This document shows, piece by piece, positions 42,406 through 51,493 of a stretch of DNA of 64,000 nt. Origin of the DNA: Hungatella sp. UBA3048. GTDB lineage: Bacteria > Bacillota > Clostridia > Lachnospirales > Lachnospiraceae. The stretch is from positions 102,683 through 166,682 of the forward strand of contig DFCS01000008.1 in the NCBI GenBank assembly GCA_002367105.1, given 5' to 3'. The position numbers and the translations under genes are program-made. Numbering within the stretch: the first letter of the stretch is position 1; each line of letters begins with the position of its first letter. The notes beneath the pieces were generated by a model. That model made no database searches, was not told the DNA's origin, and saw nothing but the letters and a program-made list of their open reading frames with translations.

Positions 42406-44316
42406 TTATTTTTGTTCAATTGAAATTAACCCTTTTTTAAGATTATCAAAAGTAGGATTACTAGCAAATTCGCTAAACCTTTGTGTATCGGTAATAAACT
42501 TAGTTAAGAGTTCAATAAAATATTGTAAATCGTGTTTGTAGGTCTTGCTTGGAGAAAGAAAAAAAATGAAGCGGACATTTGATGATCCCCAAATCATAGC
42601 ACGTTTCAAAACAAGTACAGCAAAAATAGTTTCGTTTGTACACATTTCTAGCGGATGTGGGATAGCACAGCTATTCCCATAATCTGTAGAGGACAATTTT
42701 TCGCGTTCTAGTGTTTTTGTTAAAAGTAATTCAGGTATTTCATAATGTTCTTTAATCAGATCTATAATGTAAGTAATTGCATCCTCTTTCGTAGCAAAAG
42801 TATCTTCATAATTCAATAACTCAGATTTAAGATATTCTTCAATAATAAAAGAAAAAGCATTATTTGTGAAATAAGATTTAAGTTTATAATCCCAATTATC
42901 TTGAAGTGCATTTGTTATATAAATAATTGGCAAGGATGTGGCAATAGGCTGAAGGACTGTAGAAATAATAAGATTATATATACTCAAGTCAACTGTTTTT
43001 AAAAGGTGATAAGGAGAAGCGTCAATTATATTAACGAACTGAGGATATTTTTCTTTGATTTTATAGGTAAGAATTCTCGAGCTCCAAACGCCTAAACCAC
43101 ACACAATCAATATATTATGAGATTGTATTTTGTAAATATTTTGTTCTAATGCCAGTGAAAAATATATGGATAAATAACTGACTTCACTATCATTAAGTGA
43201 ATACGCCAACTTTTCGAAAATTACTTTTTTGGCGATTAATCCCATTTCAAACGCACGAGAATGCTGTGTTTTGATTTCTTCTAATAGGGGGTTTTCAGAA
43301 TTTAAACCATACTTTAATCTAGTAAGCATGGGCTCAAAATGCAATATTAAAAAGTTCATAATCTCATTGTTAATAGACAAATCTACTCCAATTATTTCTT
43401 TAATCTCTATAAATATCTCTTTAATTAAATCATTAATTTTATATTTCTCTATATTATCCATTTTTGAGAATGAAGTGGTGCGTTTACCAAGCAAATGGAT
43501 CGTCAAATATGCAATTTCATGAGGATTATCATCTAAATTATAGATGATCTTAAGTTGGTCATAAATTGATTCAGCAATTATATATTCTGGTGCTGATTGT
43601 ATTTCTTCTAATTCATAGGAACTAAATGTTACATTTTTAGCTAGTTGATTTCTTTTAACAAAAATAAATAAATGCCGCACAAGGTCATCAAGTCCAAATG
43701 AAGTGAATGAAAGGTTAAACTTATTTGCGGTTTCTATTAGAAGTGAGGTTATGTTTGCATTTTCATTATCTTTAATCTCAGATGTTTGTAGATTTTCTGC
43801 CATTACAATGCTTGAAAGAAATGATCTTTTTTGACTCTCTGTACCATTAATGTAAACACCTTTATCTTGACGATATAAAATATTCATATTAAATTCTACT
43901 AGTAAATCATTTATCTTTTTTCTGTAATTTGCGAAACTAGACTCACTAATAAAAAGGTCTTCAGCAAGTTTTGGAATTTTAATATTTTCGTGATCGTGTT
44001 CTATCATGTAGGAAATAATTTCAATATGTTTTTCATATTTATATTGATTTATAATCATAGGTATATTCGTTAGATAAAGTTCTTGGAACTTTGCAAACTC
44101 TTTATCATTAAATACATTGAGGTTATATCCATATTGAGGTTTACTATTAATACTAAAACCGTATAATTTTAGATCATTTTCATCATATTGTTTTATAATT
44201 CGTGAAATTGTTTTTATACTTAAATTCATTTTAGATGCAAGAATTCGGCTAGGTATATAATCCTTGGATTCTAATAATAATTTTATAATTATAATAAATC
44301 GATTATCTAATTTCAT
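42406..44316 (-). CDS. PRD-containing PTS transcriptional activator (LicR/MtlR-like)
   Basis: 636 residues with the full multi-domain plan. N-terminal HTH domains lie at about 1-160 (IPSRILASKMNLSIKTISRI; second HTH LAEDLFISESSFANYRKKI). Two PRD modules follow at about 180-395 with conserved His (LVRHLFIFV, YLTIHLLG, ILHFEPML). An EIIB-like segment has Cys in ILIVCGLGVWSS near 405, and an EIIA-like domain at the C-terminus has NSCAIPHPLE (phospho-His). It is controlled by PTS phosphorylation. Divergent from the lac/cel-type PTS operon at 44.7 kb, which it probably activates. Confidence 0.9.
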   Translation of the reverse strand: MKLDNRFIIIIKLLLESKDYIPSRILASKMNLSIKTISRIIKQYDENDLKLYGFSINSKPQYGYNLNVFNDKEFAKFQELYLTNIPMIINQYKYEKHIEIISYMIEHDHENIKIPKLAEDLFISESSFANYRKKINDLLVEFNMNILYRQDKGVYINGTESQKRSFLSSIVMAENLQTSEIKDNENANITSLLIETANKFNLSFTSFGLDDLVRHLFIFVKRNQLAKNVTFSSYELEEIQSAPEYIIAESIYDQLKIIYNLDDNPHEIAYLTIHLLGKRTTSFSKMDNIEKYKINDLIKEIFIEIKEIIGVDLSINNEIMNFLILHFEPMLTRLKYGLNSENPLLEEIKTQHSRAFEMGLIAKKVIFEKLAYSLNDSEVSYLSIYFSLALEQNIYKIQSHNILIVCGLGVWSSRILTYKIKEKYPQFVNIIDASPYHLLKTVDLSIYNLIISTVLQPIATSLPIIYITNALQDNWDYKLKSYFTNNAFSFIIEEYLKSELLNYEDTFATKEDAITYIIDLIKEHYEIPELLLTKTLEREKLSSTDYGNSCAIPHPLEMCTNETIFAVLVLKRAMIWGSSNVRFIFFLSPSKTYKHDLQYFIELLTKFITDTQRFSEFASNPTFDNLKKGLISIEQK

Positions 44317-44756
44317 TATATTTCACCTTTCTACTACAATATATTTATGATTAAGATACAAAATAACCAGCCGCGTTTACTTTTCTCTTCATTATACAAA
44401 ATCATCATCAGTTTGTTTTTTATTGTTTTTCCGATTCTTACTATGGAGTATATACCGTGTTTCCTTTAAATACTTTATTTAAGAATAAAATTATAGTACG
44501 AATTAAAGCATATCATAAATTAGTTAACTTTATCATATAATGATTGTCTTTATTAATAGGTACAATTATTGCCTGTTGCTATTAAAGTACAAATGTTAAT
44601 ATAGAAGAGCAGACAAACAAACTATAAATCACTAGAAAGAAGGCAAATTTATATAAAAGGGGAGTATATTTAAAATAATCCTTCATAATGAAATTATACA
44701 GAAGTTTGTCTACCATATCAAATAGATCTACAATAAAAATAAGGGAGGTGAAGGAT

Positions 44757-45080
44757 TTGGAGACTATTGAAGAGATTTGTTTCAAAATAATTATGAGCGT
44801 AGGAGAAGCAAAAGGGCATATAGTTGAAGCGATTAATGCTGCCGAAGACAATGAATTTGTACTAGCGGAAGAACTAATGGAGTTAGGTAATCAAAAATTT
44901 TTGGTTGGGCATAAAGAACACGCCAAACTGATTCAAAATGAAGCAGCTGGTCAAAACGTCAAATTTAGCTTATTACTCGTTCATACAGAAGATCAGTTAA
45001 TGAGTGTAGAAACATTAAAAATTATGGCAAAAAAATTCATTAAATTATATAGGAAATTGCTCGAGGAGGATAAATTATGA
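44757..45080 (+). CDS. PTS lactose/cellobiose-type EIIA
   Basis: About 107 residues, helical. EAINAAEDNEFVLAEELM, GHKEHAKLIQNEAAGQ and SLLLVHTEDQLM match EIIA of the Lac/Chb family, with the phosphorylated His in LLVHTED. The second His of the usual HAQDHLM is Gln here. I choose the TTG start at 44757 because GGGAGGTG lies eight bases before it; a longer ATG frame (44688) has no ribosome binding site. The gene is preceded by 440 bases without genes that hold the divergent promoters. Overlaps EIIC by four bases. Confidence 0.88.
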   Translation: METIEEICFKIIMSVGEAKGHIVEAINAAEDNEFVLAEELMELGNQKFLVGHKEHAKLIQNEAAGQNVKFSLLLVHTEDQLMSVETLKIMAKKFIKLYRKLLEEDKL

Positions 45081-46312
45081 ATCGACTTTTAGATTTTCTA
45101 CAAAAAAGGATTGTTCCTATGGCTAATAAATTTCAACAAATTCCTTTTATTATTGTTTTAAGAAATTCCATGTTGGCAATCATTCCATTAATGATTGTTG
45201 GAGCCATTGGTACCTTTGTGACCAATATGCCATTCCCTTGGCTAAATACTCTATTAGAGCCAGTCAAACCCTTCTTTAATGCACTGACATTAACGACGTC
45301 AAACATTTCGGGTTTGGTAGTTGCTCTAGTAATTGGGTTTAATACTGCCAGGCATTTCAAGTTAGATCCGATTTGTGGTATTATTATTTCGCTAGCAGCT
45401 TTCTTCGCAGCGACTTTGACCGATGAAGGAGCCTTCAATACTGAAGTATTTGGTGCTAATGGAATATTTACAGCTATACTTGTCGGTTATCTTAGTGTTT
45501 GTATCATGCATTTGTGCAAAAAATACAATATAGAAATTAAATTACCCGATTCTGTTCCGACTAATGTATCTGCATCTTTCTCAACAATTCTTTCTCTTGC
45601 GATTTCGTTAGCTATTTTTCTTTTCATTCGTAACGGTTTAGGAATCGATATTAATTCTGTTGTAACAACTATTTTTTCTCCTATGGTTAATATTTTAAAC
45701 TCGTTACCAGGTTTAATGCTTCTATCATTCTGTATGAGTTTATTCTTTAGTATTGGTATTAATCCGATTGTGTTTATCGGTATGTTAATTCCAATTTTAA
45801 CTATTAATGGGCAACTAAACGCCCAAGCAATCGCTAATGGGAAAATTCCTGGTGAGCTCGTAACATGGGGAATGGAGACAATTATGTGTCTAGGAGGTAC
45901 AGGAGCCACTATAGGATTAGCTCTTTTACTTACACAATCTAAATCTCAAGTATTCAAAAAACTTGGTAGAATGGGATTGGCTCCTTCTTTATTTAATATT
46001 AACGAACCCATTGTTTATGGAGTGCCAGTTATTTTTAATCCAATAATTATTATTCCATTCATTATCACTCCACTTGTCAACATAGCCTCCACCTGGTTTT
46101 TAATGAGTAATAATGTTATTGGACGAGCATTCATTGATATTCCATGGACTACTCCACCAATCATAAATGGATTTTTAATGTCTGGCGGAGATTGGCGTAC
46201 TACAATTTGGACTGGAATATTGGTTCTCGTGTCGGTAGCAATATACTACCCCTTCTTCAAAATTGCTGAAAAACAACAATTAATTATTGAAACAACTGAA
46301 AGGAAAGATTGA
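45077..46312 (+). CDS. PTS lactose/cellobiose-type EIIC
   Basis: 411 residues and about ten helices. RNSMLAIIPLMIVGAIGTFV near 32, FNTARHFKLDPICG near 88, GMETIMCLGGTGATIGLALLL near 270 (core GGTGATIG) and LFNINEPIVYGVPVIFNP near 308 (core INEPIVYG) are EIIC-Cel hallmarks; the NEP motif binds the sugar. Imports a beta-glucoside disaccharide as its 6-phosphate together with the flanking EIIA and EIIB. Confidence 0.92.
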   Translation: MNRLLDFLQKRIVPMANKFQQIPFIIVLRNSMLAIIPLMIVGAIGTFVTNMPFPWLNTLLEPVKPFFNALTLTTSNISGLVVALVIGFNTARHFKLDPICGIIISLAAFFAATLTDEGAFNTEVFGANGIFTAILVGYLSVCIMHLCKKYNIEIKLPDSVPTNVSASFSTILSLAISLAIFLFIRNGLGIDINSVVTTIFSPMVNILNSLPGLMLLSFCMSLFFSIGINPIVFIGMLIPILTINGQLNAQAIANGKIPGELVTWGMETIMCLGGTGATIGLALLLTQSKSQVFKKLGRMGLAPSLFNINEPIVYGVPVIFNPIIIIPFIITPLVNIASTWFLMSNNVIGRAFIDIPWTTPPIINGFLMSGGDWRTTIWTGILVLVSVAIYYPFFKIAEKQQLIIETTERKD

Positions 46313-46313
46313 T

Positions 46314-46628
46314 ATGAAAAAAATAATGCTTGTATGTGCGGCGGGAATGTCAACAAGTATGTTAGTAACCCGAATGAAAAAATCTTTAGAGCAAACTAAT
46401 CAAAAAATTGATATTTTTGCTAAAGCAGAGCCTGAAGCATTGAGTATGATTGATCAAGTTGATGTTATTCTTTTAGGACCACAGGTGTCATATATGTTAA
46501 GTGACTTTGAAGAAGCAGCAACACCTTATCAAGTGCCAGTTCGCATCATCAATGCTCAAGATTATGGAAGGATGGATGGTGAAAAAGTTCTTAGTGACGC
46601 TTATAAATTGCTAGAAAATCATTCATAA
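46314..46628 (+). CDS. PTS lactose/cellobiose-type EIIB
   Basis: 104 residues. MLVCAAGMSTSMLV carries the phosphorylated Cys in the P-loop-like motif; VILLGPQVSYML near 56 is the second family signature. Starts at MKKIML, with AAGGAAAG upstream. Order EIIA-EIIC-EIIB-glucosidase is one operon. Confidence 0.92.
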   Translation: MKKIMLVCAAGMSTSMLVTRMKKSLEQTNQKIDIFAKAEPEALSMIDQVDVILLGPQVSYMLSDFEEAATPYQVPVRIINAQDYGRMDGEKVLSDAYKLLENHS

Positions 46629-46656
46629 GTTAAACATTTTGAAGGTGGTGATTTTT

Positions 46657-48117
46657 ATGAAAAAATACCAAGATGGTTTTCCGAACAATTTTCTGTGGGG
46701 AGCTGCGACTTCATCGTCTCAAATTGAAGGCGGATTTGATGAAGGGGGAAAAGGCATCTCTACGATGGATTTAATGGTATATGAAGAGAACACAGATCGT
46801 AACAAAGTATTATCAACTTTAGAACTTAGTGAAGCGGAATTTAATAAAAGGTTAGCGAACAATTATTTGAATTATCCAAAACGTCGTGGGATTGATTTTT
46901 ATCATCGCTATGCAAAAGACATAGCTTTGATGGCGGAATTAGGTATTAAAATATTGCGTATTTCAGTTTGCTGGTCACGAATTTTTCCAACTGGATTTGA
47001 GAAAGAACCAAATTCAAATGGATTGGATTTTTACGACAAAGTAATCGATGCCTGTTTATCTTATGGAATACAACCATTGATTATCATGCAACATTATGAC
47101 ATTCCTGTAGAAATCGTTAAGGAACTAAATGGTTGGGAAAATCCTAAGATGATTGATTTGTTTCTTAAGTACAGTAAAACTTTACTGGATCATTTTCATG
47201 AAAGAGTTAAATATTGGATTTGTTTTAATGAAATCAGTATGTTGATGTCAAGCCCTTATACTGGTGGAGGAATTTTAAGTGAATGTAGTAAAACGGATCT
47301 GAAAACAATGAAATACCAAGCAGCACATCATCAACTTGTCGCAAATGCTCGTACGATTACCTATAGTAAAAAATATTCAGGATTGCTTTTTGGAAGCATG
47401 AATGCTCATCTGGAATATTATGCTGCAACAAGTAACCCTTTAGATGTATTAGAATCTGTTAAAGAAGCCCAACTTAACTCCTTTTACTTTGATGTAATGA
47501 TAAAAGGTAAGTACCCAAGTTACATAGTTCGTTATTTTCATGATAACGATATTAACATCAAAATAGAAAAAGATGACGAAGAAATCTTGCAAGTAGGAAC
47601 TTCTGATTTCATAGGTTTTAGTTACTACATGAGCTATATGTCAAGTGCCAGTAATAAGACTATTGAAACAAGCGGAAATATTGTAGGTACATTAAAAAAT
47701 CCAAATTTAAAGCTGTCTCAGTGGAACTGGCCTATTGACCCCGTTGGATTGAGAATATCATTGAATCGTATATACGATCGTTATGGAGTGCCTTTAATGA
47801 TACTGGAAAACGGGTTAGGCGCACAAGATCTATTGACAAATAATAAACAAGTCGACGATGTTTATCGGATCGATTATATTAAAGCACATTTAATTCAAGT
47901 TAAAGAAGCAATACGAGACGGAGTAGATGTGATGGGATATTTAGTTTGGAGTGCAATAGATTTAGTAAGTGCTACGGGCCACGAAGTGACCAAACGCTAT
48001 GGCTTAATTTATGTTGACCAAGATAATTACGGTAACGGTTCACTAAAGCGTTACAAAAAGAGATCCTTTGATTGGTATAAAAGCGTTATTGAAAGTAATG
48101 GAGAAAATTTAGATTAG
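46657..48117 (+). CDS. 6-phospho-beta-glucosidase, GH1
   Basis: About 486 residues. FLWGAATSSSQIEGG is the GH1 N-terminal signature. The acid/base Glu is in CFNEIS near 195 and the nucleophile Glu in ILENGLG near 390. The phosphate-binding Ser/Lys/Tyr set is present (DLVSATGHEVTKRYG). This makes it a phospho-glucosidase that splits the PTS product. AAGGTGGTG precedes the chosen ATG. It is closely similar in plan to the GH1 enzyme at 49910-51358, suggesting paralogues. Confidence 0.92.
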   Translation: MKKYQDGFPNNFLWGAATSSSQIEGGFDEGGKGISTMDLMVYEENTDRNKVLSTLELSEAEFNKRLANNYLNYPKRRGIDFYHRYAKDIALMAELGIKILRISVCWSRIFPTGFEKEPNSNGLDFYDKVIDACLSYGIQPLIIMQHYDIPVEIVKELNGWENPKMIDLFLKYSKTLLDHFHERVKYWICFNEISMLMSSPYTGGGILSECSKTDLKTMKYQAAHHQLVANARTITYSKKYSGLLFGSMNAHLEYYAATSNPLDVLESVKEAQLNSFYFDVMIKGKYPSYIVRYFHDNDINIKIEKDDEEILQVGTSDFIGFSYYMSYMSSASNKTIETSGNIVGTLKNPNLKLSQWNWPIDPVGLRISLNRIYDRYGVPLMILENGLGAQDLLTNNKQVDDVYRIDYIKAHLIQVKEAIRDGVDVMGYLVWSAIDLVSATGHEVTKRYGLIYVDQDNYGNGSLKRYKKRSFDWYKSVIESNGENLD

Positions 48118-48181
48118 AACAGGTTATTTCTGCTCTCCGTTTCAAAGTCAGTCTAAACCTTCAAACTGCTATAAAATAATG

Positions 48182-48284
48182 AACCGACTCCAAAATGTTA
48201 GACCATTGATATGTACCCCCTTTACTGGTACTGTCCAGTAAAGGGGGTACATATCATGATCTAATGATTGGAGGTCGGTTTTTT
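48182..48284. repeat. 103-nt near-perfect hairpin element (terminator and/or MITE-like)
   Basis: The central arms at 48209-48228 and 48235-48254 are a perfect 20-bp inverted repeat with loop TACTGT. Pairing continues outward with few mismatches to AACCGACTCC / GGAGGTCGGTT and ends in TTTTTT. It lies downstream of the GH1 gene, so it can terminate that operon. Its size and TACCCCCTTTACTGG ends also recall IS-derived miniature elements. Confidence 0.7.
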
Positions 48285-48437
48285 AGCGAATAATACCTAT
48301 CGTCTTTTATTTATTCATGAAATGTAATATTTACCAAAAAACTTTCACAGACTCGTTTTGTCTATCTTTCATTGGAATATCTTGAATTTCACGCTGTTAA
48401 CGGAGTGTATTTGTTTACAGCATACTTTTATAATAAA

Positions 48438-48466
48438 ATGGGTGCTTATTTTTAGTAAACACCCAT
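48438..48466 (-). terminator. Terminator of the bglP-like PTS operon
   Basis: ATGGGTG...TTA / TAA...CACCCAT stem. On the minus strand it is followed by TTTATTAT, 48 bases past the EIIBC stop. Confidence 0.75.
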
Positions 48467-48513
48467 AAACAAGAAAATAGCTATCTTTTTATTTGAATAA
48501 ATTCCACATATGT

Positions 48514-49896
48514 CTATTCATTTTTTTTAAATTTTGTAAATCCTAATTTTGCAAAAATCAATGGCATAATGAAGGCAGTTGCAAATGTTGTAAGTATGCA
48601 AATTCCCAATGCCCAGATTGGACTTTCTGGCCCAATAAATGAAGGCAGACTAAATAAGTTCGGCCATACATAAGCATATCCTCTTACTTTAAAGATCATT
48701 GCCAGAAATCCACCTGCACTAGTTCCAATCATCGCACTTAGCATTGAAAACTTATCATTTACCATTACTGAATATAATGCTGGTTCAGTAACACCTACAA
48801 AAGCAGTAAAACCTGTTTCTGTAGCAATCGCTTTCATATTTTTGTCTTTTGTTGCTAATGCTGTTCCAAATGCTGCTGCTGATTCTGCAAAGTTGTGCAT
48901 TAATGCTATTGTTAAGCAGAATGTATAACCATATTTTGCAACTTCCATAATCTGAATTGCGCTCATTGCCTGATGTAATCCCGTCAATACTAAAAATGGA
49001 TATAAGAAACCAATTACTAAACCTGCAAGAGGTCCTACAGTATTGAACATCCATTCAAAAGCATATCCTAAGATATTTGATCCCCAGTTTCCTAATGGTG
49101 CAACTATTAAATATGTTATAGGTACAGTAATACAGATAGATAACAATGGAACTAATAATGCTTTAAATGCCTTATAACTAATGAGTTTATCACATAAACG
49201 ATATACATAACTTAAAAGTAATACTCCCAATAATGCGGGGAAAATTGTAGATGAGTATGAATACAACGGAATGTTAATTCCAAAAATAGACATCGCTGTT
49301 CCTTCACTTACCGCACTTACAAATGAAGGATAAACTAAAGAACCTGCTACAATCAGAGCCAAAGATTCGCTAACTTTAAATTTCTTAGCCGAAGAAGCTG
49401 CAACTAGCAATGGTAAAAAGTAAAATGCAACATCTGAAATATTGCTAAATACTGTATATGTTGGTTCACTTCCTGTGCATACACCGATTGAAGACAAAGT
49501 CAAAAGAACAACTTTTAACATACCGGCTGCACAAAATGCAGGAATAGTTGGTGCAAGAATACTTGTTAATGTATCAAGAACGACGGCCAATACTCCTTTT
49601 TTCTTAACTGCATTGTCTGCATTTTCCACCTTGTTCCCAGTATCAGAATTAGGAACTAATACTTTTTCAATTTCATTGTAATACTTTTCAACATCTGTTC
49701 CTACAATAACTTGATATTGTCCTGCCTGATATACTGCGCCAAGAATTCCATCAATTTTTTTTATTTCATCCAATTTAACATTTTCGCCGTCTTTTAAATC
49801 AAAACGCAATCTTGTTGCACAATGAATGCAATTTGCAATATTTTCTTTACCGCCAACTAATTCAACTATTTGACTAACTTTTTCTTTTAATTCCAT
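48514..49896 (-). CDS. PTS beta-glucoside-type EIIBC
   Basis: 460 residues. The EIIB domain (1-85) has the phospho-Cys in CIHCATRLRF (Cys26). A linker of about 20 residues leads to the EIIC domain (105-455) with the Glc-family core: VLTGLHQAMSAIQ, FAESAAAFGTALA and GFTAFVGVTEPALYSVM. There is no EIIA domain, so it must borrow one. It lies 13 bases downstream of a GH1 gene. Confidence 0.92.
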   Translation of the reverse strand: MELKEKVSQIVELVGGKENIANCIHCATRLRFDLKDGENVKLDEIKKIDGILGAVYQAGQYQVIVGTDVEKYYNEIEKVLVPNSDTGNKVENADNAVKKKGVLAVVLDTLTSILAPTIPAFCAAGMLKVVLLTLSSIGVCTGSEPTYTVFSNISDVAFYFLPLLVAASSAKKFKVSESLALIVAGSLVYPSFVSAVSEGTAMSIFGINIPLYSYSSTIFPALLGVLLLSYVYRLCDKLISYKAFKALLVPLLSICITVPITYLIVAPLGNWGSNILGYAFEWMFNTVGPLAGLVIGFLYPFLVLTGLHQAMSAIQIMEVAKYGYTFCLTIALMHNFAESAAAFGTALATKDKNMKAIATETGFTAFVGVTEPALYSVMVNDKFSMLSAMIGTSAGGFLAMIFKVRGYAYVWPNLFSLPSFIGPESPIWALGICILTTFATAFIMPLIFAKLGFTKFKKNE

Positions 49897-49909
49897 TCCA
49901 AACCTCCCG

Positions 49910-51358
49910 TTATACTAGTTCCCCATTAGATTTGATTACATCCTTATACCAGTAAAATGAATCTTTTCTTATTCTGTTATATGTACCATTGCCATAATCA
50001 TCAGCATCTACGTAAACAAATCCATATCGTTTTGTCATCTCCGACATACTGGCAGAACATAAATCAATACATCCCCATGGCGTATATCCCATAACTTCAA
50101 CACCATCGCTAATAGCACCTGCTATGGCATTAATATGTTCACGCAAATACTTGATACGATAATTATCATGTATTTTGCCATCTTCGACTTTATCAATAGC
50201 ACCAAGACCATTTTCCACAATAAAAATTGGCAATAGATACCTATCATATAATCTATTAAGCGTTATACGTAATCCTAACGGATCAACAGTCCATCCCCAT
50301 TCAGATGTTTCTGCATATGGATTTGATAAACTTTTAGTAAGATTACCTGGATTTTCCACTTTCTTAGGATCCGCACTGATTACATAACTCATATAATAAC
50401 TTATTGCGATGAAATCGACCTTCCCCTCACTTAATATTTTTTGATAGTTGTCTACATAATCGATATTAACATTATACTTATTGAAATAACTCAGAAGAGG
50501 TTTTGGGTATTCTCCTCTTACTGCAATATCTAAAAAGGAACAATTAATTTGATCTTCTACTAACGTAGCTAATTCATCCTTTGGATTGCAAGTTTCTGAA
50601 TAACACTCTAAACGTGCGATCATGCTTCCGAACTTGCAGCCTGGTGCTGTATCATGGATGTATTTTGCAGTTAGTGACTGTGCTATAAACTGATGGTGTA
50701 ATGCCTGATAACAAGCTGATAAATAGTTTCTTTTTGATTTACTCGTAAACATTCCTGCACTAACATATGGATTATCTAAAGCCGCATTTATTTCATTAAA
50801 TCCAAGCCAATAAGTAACATCATTTTTATATTCATCAATTACCGTTTTTGCATACTTATAAAATAAATCAATTACTTCAGGGCTTTCCCAACCATTTAAA
50901 TCCTCAGTTAAAGTTATTGGATTTTCATAATGAATTATTGTCACTAAAGGCTCAATTCCATATTTGTGAAGTTCATCAAAAACATCATGATAAAATTTCA
51001 ATCCGGCTTGGTTCGGTTCATCTTCATATCCTGTAGGGTAGATTCTTGTCCATGAAATCGATAATCTAAAAGTTTTAAATCCCATCTCTGCCATTAAAGC
51101 AATATCTTCTTTATAGCGATGATAGAAATCACTGCCTCTCCTATACGGCAAATTAAATGCGGCTTCATCACTTTTAATTTTCAAGAATCTGTCATACCCT
51201 AAGTTATCTGTTGAATGAGCATTTTCCCTCTGGGCTTTTGGAATAAAATTCACAAAATCAAGCTGAGATTTTCCTCTTTCACTTTCATCAAATCCGCCTT
51301 CATATTGAGCTGAAGCAGTCGCTCCACCCCAGAGAAAATTTTGGGGAAACTTATCCAT
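49910..51358 (-). CDS. 6-phospho-beta-glucosidase, GH1 (second copy)
   Basis: 482 residues. FLWGGATASAQYEGG signature, acid/base Glu in GFNEINA near 196, nucleophile Glu in IVENGLG near 388, and phosphate-binding CSASMSEMTKRYG. Shares plan and many segments with the enzyme at 46657-48117 (for example RRGSDFYHRYKEDIALMAE against RRGIDFYHRYAKDIALMAE). They are probably duplicates specialised for different PTS products. GAAGGAGG upstream; an extended -10 promoter and a palindrome precede it. Confidence 0.93.
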   Translation of the reverse strand: MDKFPQNFLWGGATASAQYEGGFDESERGKSQLDFVNFIPKAQRENAHSTDNLGYDRFLKIKSDEAAFNLPYRRGSDFYHRYKEDIALMAEMGFKTFRLSISWTRIYPTGYEDEPNQAGLKFYHDVFDELHKYGIEPLVTIIHYENPITLTEDLNGWESPEVIDLFYKYAKTVIDEYKNDVTYWLGFNEINAALDNPYVSAGMFTSKSKRNYLSACYQALHHQFIAQSLTAKYIHDTAPGCKFGSMIARLECYSETCNPKDELATLVEDQINCSFLDIAVRGEYPKPLLSYFNKYNVNIDYVDNYQKILSEGKVDFIAISYYMSYVISADPKKVENPGNLTKSLSNPYAETSEWGWTVDPLGLRITLNRLYDRYLLPIFIVENGLGAIDKVEDGKIHDNYRIKYLREHINAIAGAISDGVEVMGYTPWGCIDLCSASMSEMTKRYGFVYVDADDYGNGTYNRIRKDSFYWYKDVIKSNGELV

Positions 51359-51385
51359 TATATCTTGGATCCTCCTTCTTTATAA

Positions 51386-51417
51386 TAGATGGCCGTCTAT
51401 TTATTGATTCCATTATA
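51386..51417 (-). promoter_or_regulatory. Extended -10 promoter and operator-like palindrome of the GH1-EIIBC operon
   Basis: Minus strand TGCTATAAT (-10 at 51412-51417) lacks a good -35 but has the TGn extension. Just downstream, TAGATGGCCGTCTA (51386-51399, top strand) is a 12-of-14 palindrome, suited to a regulator such as the adjacent AraC protein. Confidence 0.55.
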
Positions 51418-51441
51418 GCAAACTGACAGCATAAAAAAATG

Positions 51442-51481
51442 ACACAACTTTGTATATATAGCAACATATTTACAGTTGTGT
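51442..51481 (-). terminator. Terminator of the AraC gene
   Basis: ACACAACT / AGTTGTGT stem with a long AT loop. On the minus strand it is followed by CATTTTTTT, 13 bases past the AraC stop. Confidence 0.7.
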
Positions 51482-51493
51482 AATGGATTGTTA

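Noticed and set aside
44688..44756. Upstream ATG start for the PTS EIIA gene
   Set aside because: The extra 23 residues have no homology-like character and no ribosome binding site, whereas TTG at 44757 has GGGAGG at ideal spacing.
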